The notes beneath the pieces are model-generated. The model did no database searches, was not told where the DNA came from, and saw only the letters and a list, made by a program, of their open reading frames with translations. Below are positions 11,462-22,284 of a stretch of 64,000 bases of DNA, one piece after another; position 1 is the stretch's first letter; the number at the start of each line of letters is the position of its first letter. The stretch lies in assembly GCA_006503475.1 (NCBI GenBank), contig RSEH01000186.1, positions 1-64,000 of the forward strand, written 5' to 3'. Made by a program: the position numbers and the translations under genes. This DNA comes from Stentor roeselii (taxonomy: Eukaryota > Ciliophora > Heterotrichea > Heterotrichida > Stentoridae).

Positions 11462-13559
11462 GTTTAGTTAGATTAAACAGAATTAAATTGAATACCTTAC
11501 GTAAATTTTAATCTTTTAGTAATTCTTTTATAGCGCAGGTTGTGAAACTATTGGATAAACATCATACTGAGATTCAAAAGTTAAAAGACAAATGAATAAA
11601 TAATTTATTACGTTAATAGAATGAGATCAAAGTAATAAGATTAATAAATAAAAATAAATTATAAATAATTTGAAAATTTATTGTCTTGTAATCTCTTCAT
11701 ATGATGATTTTCATAGAGAGTAAATTGTAAAAGATATAAAAATTATGTAATTATAAAATCACCCAATTTGAAATCATTTTATATAATTTTTTACCTACAC
11801 AAGTTTAGATAAATTTTAAAAAAATTAGAGTTTGAATCACTAAATAAAATATCAAGAAAATGATTTTAATGAACTGTATCTTTTTTCCAAAAGAAATAAA
11901 TTGAATAGCATATAAATTAATGAAGATAATTGACGAAAGCCATTTATAAATTGCGTACAGTTAAAACAGGTAACAATCTATATTGCTTAAACCGACTACA
12001 AAGCATCAATATATCAACGAAAAACCTATAGAATTAAATTAAAGAATATTTTAAAATATGATTACAATTTAAGAGTATAGGTCTTAATTATTTGATAGTT
12101 AATATTTAATCATTAAAAATTGTCTTCATTTCCCAAAAGTAAAAGCTTGAAATTAGATATTATTATCTACGAACCAATATTAGAAATAGAAATATACTCA
12201 ATTTTTTTATTTAGCTTGAAAAGGGGAATTAGAGATGTATCTTAAACGGGTTTATTCTTGAAAAATTGTTGAAATGTGTAAGCTAGAAAACTTGTATAAA
12301 ATAAACAGAAAGATATGATTAAAAATATTTATTAATTAATAATTGTTATTAAAAGAATATATATAATTTATTATAAATGAGTAAGGATTGAGATATTATA
12401 AATCTAGAAATTATAGATTTTCTATAATTTGATTTATGCTTAATAGTTTTTAGTAAATTTTCCATAGTATTTAATTTGTGTATGATGATGATTTAGTGAA
12501 CGGCAAGAGTGATCATATGATCTGAACTTCATATTACAAGTTCCCTTTGGAACTCTTAATTATACATTTATCAAAAGTTTTAATTGGTCTATTTTATTTA
12601 AAGATACTCGAAAAGTCCTCTAAGCCTGACTCATTAAGATTGAAAGGACATAATAAACTTGCTACCTTGTTTTGCTCTAATAATTTAATTGTATTTGAAT
12701 GTTACTTAAAAAACTTGATTTCTCACTCTTAATAGATTTTCTTCTAATAATTTACTAAAGGTAATGATTTACTTGTAAATGAATAGTAGTTATAGACGTC
12801 TATGCATATTATTTCTATAATTATTTTCAGGATTTAAGATAGCAAAACTAAAAATAATTTTTTTCAAGAAATCATTATTTTATAAAGAGAAATTACTTTA
12901 AGCATAAATAATGTGGATACATTATCTTAAACGTAATTAGGCTAGCATATTTATAGAATATTTAAACATAATACCAAATAACTATAAAAAACTTTTTACA
13001 GCTCAAGGCAGGCTTAAAAGAATTGTTTTTAATAGGCTAATGTAAAAAATTATGTTTTATACAAGGCCTAATAGTTCTCAAAAAAATTACGTCATTTCTA
13101 AAAAATTATATAAATATATTTTCTTTGACTATTATTCATCTTAAGACAGTGAAACTTCATTATATGTACTAAATGAATTTCTCAGTTGGCCAAAGATTAA
13201 ATAGATATTAAGTCTTGATAGAGTATTCAAATCTCGATAAATTTATCAATTTTGGCATTTCTAAATAAAAAGCAGAACTTACATACAAAAGTAACTAAAT
13301 CCATGATATCAGTGTAAAAGATAGTTAATTCATAAACTAAAGTTCAAAAATTCTAATGCATAAAAGAAAAAAGGGTATCAAGACAAATAAAAAGTTTTCA
13401 ATAAGGGCAGATATAGCAAAAGATTAACAGATAAAATCATTCGGTCAGAACATAGATCGAAAGTCTTTTAGAGTTGATATCTCAACGTCAAAGCCACTCA
13501 CCCATAGCCTAAAATCACGAATTTTCTCCAAATCTCCATTCCTTAAACTTCTAAGCTAT
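11462..13559. other. 2.1-kb AT-rich gene-free stretch
   Basis: Composition is close to pure A/T with no ORF that looks coding. A 61-codon frame at 12547-12732 lacks a good start and any family resemblance. No tandem repeat, terminal inverted repeat or RNA gene was seen. Unusual in length next to the 0-40 bp gaps elsewhere in the window. Confidence 0.45.
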
Positions 13560-14165
13560 CTAGTTAACCCCAAAGATGTGTCTCAAGGAACTTCTATAAG
13601 TTGGCTTTATATGTTTTTCATCATTATACAAAAAAAAACTTAAGAAAGCCATAGCAAGTGCAAATAAAACAACTTCAAAGTTTTTGATCTTCAAAGGAAA
13701 ACCATACTTTTTCATCACATTCCAAATGCTTTCTAAGGTCCTGGGTGCCAAATAAAGAGCAAGTTCTCCTCTTCTAGAAGCGGCTTCAATGAAAATATTG
13801 ACAGAGCATAAAATCCCAGAAAGTGCATAAGTCAGTCGATTCGCTCCTCCAAAAATCTTCGGCAGCTGGCAAAGCGAGTACTGAATGGCTCCAAGTGAAA
13901 CACAACCAAAAAGAACAGACTTTGTAACGTTTTGAATCGCGTGAATTATTAGGGGCTTCGGGTTACGTCTTAGTTCTTTAAGCTTGAAAATCAAGATTGG
14001 AAGAACATGAGCAGGGGCATAGAAAAAGATGAAAAACTTTGCCATTTCAGAGAACCTACGAAATGCTCTCCATTCACAAGAGAAATCGTGGAAGTTTGTG
14101 CATGAAATATACTTCCCTGCCCTGTACATGTTGATCAACTCTTGCGAGAGAAGAGGCTTCGCCAT
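13560..14165 (-). CDS. TMEM135-like membrane protein
   Basis: A single ORF of 201 aa from the ATG at 14165 (context AATAAATG) to TAG. The C-terminal third matches my recollection of the TMEM135 family: SRRGELALYLAPRTLESIWN, a hydrophobic helix (VVLFALAMAFLSFFLYN) and IKPTYRSSLRHIFG. The N-terminal part has two to three hydrophobic helices (MAKFFIFFYAPAHVLPILIF; LSGILCSVNIFIEA). TMEM135 proteins sit in mitochondrial and peroxisomal membranes and are linked to organelle dynamics and lipid handling. At 201 aa it is about half the length of the animal protein, so it corresponds to the C-terminal half. No intron is needed. It lies alone between two long gene-free stretches. Confidence 0.7.
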   Translation of the reverse strand: MAKPLLSQELINMYRAGKYISCTNFHDFSCEWRAFRRFSEMAKFFIFFYAPAHVLPILIFKLKELRRNPKPLIIHAIQNVTKSVLFGCVSLGAIQYSLCQLPKIFGGANRLTYALSGILCSVNIFIEAASRRGELALYLAPRTLESIWNVMKKYGFPLKIKNFEVVLFALAMAFLSFFLYNDEKHIKPTYRSSLRHIFGVN

Positions 14166-16608
14166 TTATTAAATGGTTAGGATTATTCTGAGAAAAATGA
14201 GGATTATTTGAGTTGGAATATATTGGAATTTTTCAAAGAGGTAAAAAATTGGATAATTAATGAAATATTTTTTGAATTTACTGTGATTATTATGATGGAC
14301 TTTATAGTTTTAGAAATCTTGAAATTTATCATGTTTTACGGGTTTTATGGATGGAAGTGGACCGATTTTAAAATTTTTATTATAATTTTCGGTTTGTTGC
14401 TATATCTTAATGTCTAGGTAGATTGGTTTCAGAATAGCTGATTTAACTCACTAATTGGCTTCTATTAAATTTATTATTGATTTATCTTTAAGTCAGATTA
14501 CCAATACCTGAAGTTAATCTAAAACTTTCCTTAGTTATTTTTGGGGTAACTTTTTAATAAATCTTTGAATTAAAGATCTTCGAAGCTTTAACTATGCATA
14601 ATTACTGAATTTTAAACTTATCCACAGCAAAACAAATCTACTCTTCCCATTTCAAATAAGAAATCAAATTGTTCAGATTTCTTCAAATACCAATGTATCT
14701 TGAAACTATCACATAAATAAAGACTATCTTCTCTAGAATGTTAACAAAATCATCAAATGGATATCTTAAACGCTCTCTTGAAATAATTATGCCTCAGAAA
14801 TAGTTCATATCGAGACAACAGATAAAATTCTTGAAAAATTATGCTTAGTTCTGTTGGAATTAAATTATTACTTAGCAGAATGATAATGTGTCGTTTCAAA
14901 TATTGAGTTAGGATAGAGTTTAAATTTATAGTTAATAAAAAAAATCAAGATTACTTCAGATATTAAATCAACATAGACAAATAGATTTGAGTGTAATAGA
15001 GATTGACGATATTATATCCTCAGCTTTCAAATCTTTTCTAGACGAGGGTAATTCTCAAAAATTTGACATCTACTTCTTCAAAAACAGAAATTGTTAGATT
15101 TGCTGAGTCTATTGTTGAGCTTTCGCCATCTCAAGGTAAATTTCATGAAAATCTATCTGAGGTTTAAGAGAATAGTCAAATGCAGAGAAGGTAAGTTTGA
15201 TTTTTTTACTTTTGAATTTCAAATGCATCTACTTGGGGAATTTTCAAGTACAGAAACTGCTTTCAAAGACTATCTTTGAAATGAATTTCATTACTTTAAT
15301 GACAAAATCCTTATAAATTAAAAAAAATCCTAAAGTTTAAGTTCCAGACATTCTTCAATTGCTAAATATCCAATTCTCAAATGTACCAAAAAAGTCAAGA
15401 GAATTGAAACTCGGACAATTTTGAATTCCTCCTCATTCCTCAAGCTCTTTTCTGCTCTACAAATTAACCCAGAGGTAAAACGATTTGATTTTATTAAATT
15501 ACAGCGATACTCCAGTGAATTTACCATAAATCCTTTAAATTTTGAAAACAATTTCAGAATACCTGCGAGTTAAGCATTTAATGCAAAATATTACCACATT
15601 TTTTTCTGAAAATAACTTTATAATATTGGACCCATGTGGTAATGAATTTTATGAGAACAAAAAAAGACGATTTTATATTTTTGAAATAACATGAATTAAA
15701 TTTAGCATTTGTTACAAAAAACACAAAAGGACTTAGAGAAAATTACAAAAATGCTGGAAAAATTTATTTTTCGATTTATTTTCATTTATTTTGAGAAAGG
15801 TGTAGTAAATTTGATACTTTAAATTATTAAAATTTATCTTAGGGTTTCTTCTTGTCCTGTCTTGAAATTATTAAAATGCTTAAAACTTTTCTGTTGAAAT
15901 AATCTTAACTTTATTTCATTAATTATATTAGATAAAGTGGTCAAAATTTCATGAATATAATAATATTTAATTGAGGATCGAAATGATATAATATGTGATT
16001 AAATTAAATATATTTTATCAACAATTAACTCTAGGAAAAACTGAAAATATTAACCTTGATTCTTGTTTATTTTTGTGCTATTCGATTGTATTGAATATTA
16101 ATCGATTTATGGAAGAAAAAGGTTATTAGTTGAATTTTATAAAGAAGTAGAAGCTGCTTATTATGTTGTTCCATATCGATTAAGATTAATATCAATCTAA
16201 AAATACTTATGGAAAGTAAATTTGCCAGTATCAGCACTTCTAATATTGTGGTTATTGATAAAAAATGTAAATAAGTAAATAAAATTTATTCAATAATCTT
16301 AATTGATTAAAGTTATTGATCAATTTTCTTTGAGATTTATTACTTTATAGATTCTTCGAAAATTATTATAATCGAACTCTCCCATTTATTCATTTTTATT
16401 ACTCAAAGTATTTTTTTATAGATAACTCTAAACTTGAAAAATAAATATTCTACAGTCATCTAAATTTATTCACAAACAAGCTGATGTTTTATTAATCTAT
16501 GATAATTAATAAAATGAGCCATTTAATATTAACTATTTAATGTATATATAATCCACAATAAATACCAAAAATATCAATAATTCAATAATATTAAACTATG
16601 AAAATAAC
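14166..16608. other. 2.4-kb AT-rich stretch with weak coding-like patches only
   Basis: No supported gene. Around 14995-15110 a short frame (SAFKSFLDEGNSQKFDIYFF) and around 15030-15170 another (VRFAESIVELSPSQGKF) look faintly coding, but both stop quickly. On the minus strand 15330-15551 has 73 codons without family resemblance. They may be relics of a decayed gene. The remainder is plain AT-rich DNA. Confidence 0.4.
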
Positions 16609-17400
16609 TCATTTTCTCTTAACTTCAAGTTGACAAAACTCACATTTGCTAATCGAATAATTAGGAAAAGAGCAATTTTCGCATGTCCAATAAGTTTTCC
16701 TCTCCACAAAAACGCTGTCTTGTTTCTGTTCTAATAAATCCTTAACTTTTTCCTGATGAGAAATTTGTTGAATTTTAAAAAGCGATAAATCACATGACTT
16801 GTTAATTTCTGGAATGGAACAAAGACAAATTTTTTTGATTATAAAGCCATCATCAAGTAGCCATCGCACAGCTGACTCCCACGAAGATCCTTCTTGAAAG
16901 AAATTATTACTCTTAAGAGTCCACTTCTCTACTTTTTTGCAAATAATTCTCCTCTCATTCAATTTACCTGAAGACAAGATAAAAGTTTCAAAGCATCTGT
17001 GAGTTAAAGGGTGTTCAACATACTCGTATATATCTTCTAAAATTCCTTTATCATTTCCTTTATTTTTAAAGATGTAGATCATCGACTGGAAATCCAGAGC
17101 ATCTTGAAATCCTTTAATTGTCTTAACAGTATGAATTTGAATCAATTTTTCTGAGATATCTGTTAAAACCTTCATCAAATCATTGATTTTTAAGTCGGTA
17201 AACTCAATCTTCTTGATTTTTTCCTTCCTCTAAATTACAGAAATCAAATTAGCCTCTTCAAGGTGAGAGATATTTTTAAGATACCCTGCAAGTTGCGGAT
17301 GACTGAATCTAGATAACCCTTACAAAGACTTCAACAAGAACTTGCCATTACTAAGCCTAGCCCAAATATTCCTCTCTCTATTCCAAGCTGAATTCTTCAT
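16609..17400 (-). CDS. RanBP2-type zinc-finger protein (253 aa, 3 exons)
   Basis: The start is the ATG at 17400 (MKNSAWNRERNIWARL). Exons are 17400-17324, 17308-17239 and 17223-16609. The introns are 17309-17323 (GTAAGGGTTATCTAG) and 17224-17238 (GTAATTTAGAGGAAG), both 15 nt with A at position 10. Splicing gives one 253-aa frame ending in TGA, one of only two TGA stops seen in the window. The C-terminus carries a RanBP2/NZF-type finger, WTCENCSFPNYSISKCEFC (W-x-C-x2-C-x3-N-x6-C-x2-C). Such fingers bind ubiquitin, RNA or Ran depending on the protein. The helical body before it (about residues 60-220) is not recognised. The gene starts 33 bp downstream of the PMCA stop on the same strand. The RNA- or ubiquitin-related role is inference from the finger alone. 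Confidence 0.78.
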
Positions 17401-17433
17401 TTTATCCCTCTAAAATCTATATTTTAAACTCAA

Positions 17434-20385
17434 CTAAATCAAAGGTAAACTATCCTCATCCTTCTTGACACGTTGTCCAATCCTCTTAAACCTCAACGAA
17501 ACCAGCAACCTAACAACCAAAGCAACAACATTTCCAAAGGCTCCAATAACCATACACAAAACATGTTCTCTCAACTTCAAATTCGAGCATTTCATGACTT
17601 CTCCTCCCACTTCAATGAAAACCACTTGAATTGCAAAAGTAGCGAAAAAGATGCCAACAAACATCTTATTACTAAAAAATCCACTCAAAATATTCAACTG
17701 GTTCATATCAAGTTTTTTGCAGTTAATTTCATTGAAAAGTTGAAGCATTACAAAAGAATGGAAAAAAATCGTGAAATGTTTTCCGTTTTCTTGTGTCCAG
17801 TCATCGTCGCCCCAGCCACTTTTGATGTTGAGAAGAGAAGGAGCGAAATAAAGAACAAGCATCAAAACAATGATTTGATAAGCTGCTTGAGTTGCGATGT
17901 TGATGTACATGCCTGGCGTTATTATCGGCTCAGTCCTGCCGAAAGGCTTTGTGTTGAACAAGTCGCTGCTTGGAGAGTCGGTGGCCAAGGCAAGGGCGGC
18001 CAAGGCGTCCATGATGAGATTGACCCACAACATCTGAACTGCACTCAAAGGCGAGTCTTCAACGGTCAGGGCGCCGATGATACTGACGATAAGCGCCACT
18101 ACGTTGCATGTGAGTTGAAATTGAAGGAACTTCCTGATTGAACAGTAAACATTTCTTCCCCACTTTATTGAGTTTAGAACACTTTCGAAGTTGTCGTCGA
18201 GTAAAATTATGTCTGAAGACTCTTTTGCTAACTGTGTACCCGACATCATTGATAGTCCGATGTCGCTTTGTTTTAAGGCAGGAGCGTCGTTTGAACCGTC
18301 ACCTGTTACACCCACTACTTCTCCCATCTCTCTCAGGCCGATTACCATTAGAAGCTTGTCATCTGGAGAACATCTTGCTAGTACACGGATTTTTCCTATG
18401 ATTTCTCGAAATTTTTCCATGTTGCCTACCCTGAAACCGGAGACTTTCCCATCACTCATATCAGTGATAAGTCCTCCAACCGCTTCTCTAAACTTCTTTC
18501 CTTTAATGACATATTCATAAACTTCATCATCTAAGATATCCTCCGATATAATATTCGCACTTCTTGCAATACTAAGGGCAGTCTGCAACTTATCCCCAGT
18601 GACCATCCTGACAGTGACGCCAGCCTGCTGCGCCTTGATAACAGAAGCTCTTGCTTCAGGTCTAAGAGGGTCTTCAAGTCCAACAAACCCAAGAAAAACG
18701 AGTCTTTTTTCAGTCTCTTCCTGTGTCAAGGCAACTTTTAAGTTCCTCATATTCATGCTTTTCATAGCGAGTCCTAGCACCCTCAACGACCCTGCAGCAT
18801 ATTTATTCATCAAATGCTTGATCTGTGACTTTTTATCAGCTGTCAAAACACTTTCCTGCCCATTGGCGGACATAATAGAACAGCACTTTTCCAATACAAT
18901 CTCCCCAGCGCCTTTGGTATAGACAAAAGCTTCTCCATCAATTTCATAAACAGTAGTCATCACCTTGCTCGCAGAATTAAATGCGAACTGGATCTTCTGG
19001 TAGTCCAAATTTCTCATTGAGTGAAAGTCGTATCCCCATTTATGTGCCAACATCAACAAAGCCCCTTCAGTTTGATTTCCAATAACTTCTGTTTTTTCAT
19101 CTAAAACTTTAAGAAAAGCTGTTGAGTTTCTAGAAATACACTCAACAATAGTTTTTTTTGACTCAGCAGAAAGGTTGGCATGTACTGGGCTGTCGAAATC
19201 TTCATTCATAAGCCAGGCCCGAGTGACAGTCATGCGATTTTGTGTAAGGGTTCCTGTCTTATCCGATAAAATATTAGTCGCGGCGCCCATCACTTCACAT
19301 CCTTTCAAATGTCTGACAAAAATATTCTCTTTTTTCATCCTGATGATAGAATAAGCCATGCTCAAGGTCAAGGCAAGAGGAAGTCCTTCAGGAATCGCGA
19401 CGACTAAAATCGTGATTCCAAGAATGACTGAAGTGACAGCTTCTCCCCACTGGTCCTTTCCCCATGTCTTATTAACAAGGCTGTCAAAAATGAGATGTGC
19501 CAGAAGCACTGTAGTCAACATAGTCCCTGCTAAAAACCCGAGTTTTCCAATGTTTTCAGCGATTTGGCCTAGTCTTTCTTGAAGAGGAGTCTCAGGTTCT
19601 TCCTCGACTTGCCCAGTCATGATGCGGTTTTTACCCAGAACTGAATGTGCGCCAACGGCGCATACAAGAATCAAACCATTTCCTTCACAGACCTTTCCAC
19701 CTGAAATCAAGAAGGGCGAAGTTGAAGTGTCCCCTGCGCGGATGACTTCTTTATTTAAAATTTTTGATTCTCCTGAAATGGCAGACTCGTCGACGTTTAA
19801 AGGCCCTCCTCGGACTAGAATCCCGTCGACTGGGAAGATTTCGCCGGGACTTACTGATAAGATATCGCCTACTAGAAGGTCTTTAGCAGGAATTTCCATT
19901 TCTTCGCCGGATCTTGTTACTATCACGTTTTGAAGGTTGGTTTGAAGGTTTAGCTTTATGAATTGACCATCTTTTAAATAGTCGTTTGTTGCTGTTACTG
20001 TTGTTACTATGAAGACTGCGAGGAGAATTGCAAGACCTTCAAGCCATCCTGATGTTGGGTCTTGGATTGTTCCCATTATTAGAGATACGAATGCCGCTAG
20101 GATTAGAATTTGAAGAACTGTGTCTTGGAGGATGTCTAGGATTATCTCGAGAATTGTTCTTCTTGTTTGGATATGTGGATGGTTATTTCCATAATACAGC
20201 TCACGATTCAAATTATCTGCCTGGTTGGCAGGAATTCCTTTCGAAACAGAAGTATTTAATTTTTGACACAACCCAACAACCCCATTATGCGATTCAAGAA
20301 TTTCCAAGCTTCTTCCTCCCCTGACATTATCCTGAATAAACAGATGTTCAAGACTTTTCGCAGAGACAGCGAAGACTTCAGACAT
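17434..20385 (-). CDS. Plasma-membrane-type Ca2+-transporting ATPase (P2B, PMCA)
   Basis: 983 aa from the ATG at 20385 (AATAAATG context) to TAG. Hallmarks of P-type ATPases are in order: the actuator motif DESAISGES, the M4 signature VVAIPEGLPLALTLSMAYS (the PEGL Ca2+ site), the phosphorylation loop DKTGTLTQNRMTV with the catalytic Asp near residue 373, nucleotide-binding FTKGAGE-like YTKGAGEIVLEKCC, MVTGDKLQTALSIA and the hinge GDGSNDAPALKQSDIG. About ten membrane helices are visible, including VQMLWVNLIMDALAALALAT with the M6 NxxxD site that marks the P2B class. The N-terminus is short and the C-terminus ends soon after M10 (KRIGQRVKKDED), so a long calmodulin-binding tail is lacking. It exports Ca2+ from the cytosol across the plasma, alveolar or vacuolar membrane. 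Ciliates keep large cortical Ca2+ stores in alveolar sacs, and a role there is possible. Confidence 0.96.
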   Translation of the reverse strand: MSEVFAVSAKSLEHLFIQDNVRGGRSLEILESHNGVVGLCQKLNTSVSKGIPANQADNLNRELYYGNNHPHIQTRRTILEIILDILQDTVLQILILAAFVSLIMGTIQDPTSGWLEGLAILLAVFIVTTVTATNDYLKDGQFIKLNLQTNLQNVIVTRSGEEMEIPAKDLLVGDILSVSPGEIFPVDGILVRGGPLNVDESAISGESKILNKEVIRAGDTSTSPFLISGGKVCEGNGLILVCAVGAHSVLGKNRIMTGQVEEEPETPLQERLGQIAENIGKLGFLAGTMLTTVLLAHLIFDSLVNKTWGKDQWGEAVTSVILGITILVVAIPEGLPLALTLSMAYSIIRMKKENIFVRHLKGCEVMGAATNILSDKTGTLTQNRMTVTRAWLMNEDFDSPVHANLSAESKKTIVECISRNSTAFLKVLDEKTEVIGNQTEGALLMLAHKWGYDFHSMRNLDYQKIQFAFNSASKVMTTVYEIDGEAFVYTKGAGEIVLEKCCSIMSANGQESVLTADKKSQIKHLMNKYAAGSLRVLGLAMKSMNMRNLKVALTQEETEKRLVFLGFVGLEDPLRPEARASVIKAQQAGVTVRMVTGDKLQTALSIARSANIISEDILDDEVYEYVIKGKKFREAVGGLITDMSDGKVSGFRVGNMEKFREIIGKIRVLARCSPDDKLLMVIGLREMGEVVGVTGDGSNDAPALKQSDIGLSMMSGTQLAKESSDIILLDDNFESVLNSIKWGRNVYCSIRKFLQFQLTCNVVALIVSIIGALTVEDSPLSAVQMLWVNLIMDALAALALATDSPSSDLFNTKPFGRTEPIITPGMYINIATQAAYQIIVLMLVLYFAPSLLNIKSGWGDDDWTQENGKHFTIFFHSFVMLQLFNEINCKKLDMNQLNILSGFFSNKMFVGIFFATFAIQVVFIEVGGEVMKCSNLKLREHVLCMVIGAFGNVVALVVRLLVSLRFKRIGQRVKKDEDSLPLI

Positions 20386-20421
20386 TTATTATGATAATTA
20401 AAAACCTTCTGTTTCAACTCA

Positions 20422-22257
20422 TTAACTTTTAGATGAAAATTTAGGAGTGAGTGGTTCTAAAGACCTTCTAACAAGTTTATGTTTCTGTAAAGAAGATTTA
20501 TTTGGGGTACTCATCGGGTTCAATGATTTTTTTTCCTCAGCTTTGATAATCCAAAGTGCTTTATTTTTCGCGATTTCCTTTAAACTGAGCCCTTCAAACT
20601 TATCGGCATCGTCATCAAGTTTCCAGAACTCAGTCTCAGAAAAGTTGTTTTTTTTATGAAAAATTTCTGTCGGTCGAACTGAAAGTTGCTCGATTTTTTG
20701 CTTTAGGTCTTGAATTTGCTTGTCTTTTAAGTTCAGGTCAGCTTCGTGACTTGCACATGGCTTTGATGAAAGCTGGATTTTTAAGGTCTTTTTTTTTTGT
20801 TTTAGTGATGAGACTTTTAGGTTTAGTGATTGGATTTCGCTTGTTTTTGATGAGAGAAGCTTTCGGAGAGACTCGAGTTCTTTTGCCTGGGTTTTCACTA
20901 TTTTTTGAAGAGTTTTAAATTTATCGGTTTCTTCAGGGGTTTGAGTTTGGGTTGAGCAAGATTTTGATGATGATGGTTTTTTAAGAGGGTTTTTTGTAGT
21001 GTCTGATGGGAATGTTTTTTCTGAGGAGTCTTTTAAAATGGTTGATAATTTGTTGGGAAGATCGGAGGGGTCGATTTCTGGTTTAGGGTCTTTTAAGTCT
21101 TTTGGATTTGTTGGTTTTTGATCATCTTTTTCTGCTTTTATCGGCTTCTTTTCATTTGGATTGCTTGGCTTTAAATCATCTTTTTCTGGTTTAAGTGACT
21201 TTTTTTCTTTTGGATCTGATTCAGAGATTTCAAATTTCTTTGTTTGAAGTGGTTTTGGTGATTTTTCAGTTTTTAATGATTTTTCTGGTTTAGACTTTTC
21301 TTCTTCTTTTACCTTAAATTCTAAGTCTTCGTCTGAATTATCGACTAGCCCTTTAATCACTTTTTCCTTGTTTTTCTGAGGTTTGTTTTTAGTACTCTCG
21401 ACGAAATTCTCTTGTTTTCTGTACTCTCTCGAGGATTGTTTACTTTGGTTGGACCTACTAGAATGTCTACTGTCCAATCTCTTCTCATTATCCGACTCAA
21501 CTAATAACTTACTTGAGTCGACAAGGCTCAAGTCCTTGACTTGCTTAGTCTTCAGTTCTTCATCAGAAGAGCCATGTTTGATTTTCTCTATTTTTATTTT
21601 CGGTTTGCTTTCAATATTGAAATTTTTTGGGTTTTCCAGAGACTCTTCACTGCTTTCTTCCTTAATGAAACCTTTTGGCTTTTTCGAGTTTTCTTTAATG
21701 TTATCATTAGTTTTTTTTTCATCTTTTAACTTTTTTTCATCTTTTATCTTTTTTTCATCTTTCGATTTTTTTTCATCTTTCGCTAGCTTTTCAATGTTTT
21801 CATTAACAGACTTGAAAAAACCACCAGATACTTTTTCCAAAGCATCTCCAGAGCCTTGATACCCGAAACTTTCCTCATCTTCTTTCTCATCAACCACCTC
21901 GAATTCCTGATAATCTTCGATTTGTTCTTCACTTTCACTTTCTTGGGGTTTATCAGCAATAATAACAGGTTTTTTGCTTTCAACAACAAGTTTTTCTTCA
22001 AGTTTCGGTTTATTTTTGCCTCTGCGCTCTGATTCCTTTGCAGGTTGATAACTTCCAATTCTCCTTTCCTTAGTTTCATTGGGGAGGACTTTTTCGACAC
22101 TATCCGGTTTCTTAAGATAGTCTTCAAGAGTTAATTTTTGTTCAGTAGTCTCAGAATTATTACTTTCTTTTCCTTCTTTTCCTTCTTTTCCTTCTTTTCC
22201 TTCTTTTCCTTCTTTTACTTCTTTTACTTCTTTTGACTTAATCTCGTATTTCTTCAT
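20422..22257 (-). CDS. Lys/Glu/Ser-rich low-complexity protein with C-terminal coiled coil (611 aa)
   Basis: The first true ATG is at 22257 (MKKYEIKSKEV); the reading frame extends 18 bases upstream without another ATG. Ends in TAA. The N-terminus has a perfect tripeptide repeat of Gly-Lys-Glu made by a 9-bp DNA repeat. Residues about 180-210 hold a KDEKK-x hexapeptide repeat. The middle is phospho-site-like Ser/Lys/Pro sequence. Residues about 450-540 form a likely coiled coil (KTQAKELESLRKLLSSKTSE), and the end is basic. Not recognised; such composition is common in ciliate cytoskeletal and basal-body-associated proteins, which is only suggestive. It lies between PMCA (36 bp) and the CIMIP2-like gene (27 bp) on the same strand. 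Confidence 0.75.
   Translation of the reverse strand: MKKYEIKSKEVKEVKEGKEGKEGKEGKEGKESNNSETTEQKLTLEDYLKKPDSVEKVLPNETKERRIGSYQPAKESERRGKNKPKLEEKLVVESKKPVIIADKPQESESEEQIEDYQEFEVVDEKEDEESFGYQGSGDALEKVSGGFFKSVNENIEKLAKDEKKSKDEKKIKDEKKLKDEKKTNDNIKENSKKPKGFIKEESSEESLENPKNFNIESKPKIKIEKIKHGSSDEELKTKQVKDLSLVDSSKLLVESDNEKRLDSRHSSRSNQSKQSSREYRKQENFVESTKNKPQKNKEKVIKGLVDNSDEDLEFKVKEEEKSKPEKSLKTEKSPKPLQTKKFEISESDPKEKKSLKPEKDDLKPSNPNEKKPIKAEKDDQKPTNPKDLKDPKPEIDPSDLPNKLSTILKDSSEKTFPSDTTKNPLKKPSSSKSCSTQTQTPEETDKFKTLQKIVKTQAKELESLRKLLSSKTSEIQSLNLKVSSLKQKKKTLKIQLSSKPCASHEADLNLKDKQIQDLKQKIEQLSVRPTEIFHKKNNFSETEFWKLDDDADKFEGLSLKEIAKNKALWIIKAEEKKSLNPMSTPNKSSLQKHKLVRRSLEPLTPKFSSKS
22172..22234 (-). repeat. 9-bp tandem repeat inside the coding sequence
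   Basis: Five perfect copies of CCTTCTTTT on the + strand (22172-22216) followed by two copies with A for the first C. On the coding strand this encodes Gly-Lys-Glu units and then Val-Lys-Glu units. Unit length is a multiple of 3, so copy number can change without breaking the frame. Confidence 0.9.
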
Positions 22258-22284
22258 TATAACAACTATTTCCAATTTAACTTA

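Noticed and set aside
14208-14417. 69-codon hydrophobic ORF
   Set aside because: T-rich by-product in a spacer, no good start context, no homology pattern.
17473-20324. Several plus-strand ORFs of 60-220 codons opposite the Ca2+ ATPase
   Set aside because: They are antisense shadows of a fully conserved P-type ATPase and show no protein-like motifs of their own.
21383-21859. 158-codon plus-strand ORF rich in Phe and Ser
   Set aside because: Antisense of the Lys/Glu-rich repeats; the composition follows from complementing GAA and AAA codons.
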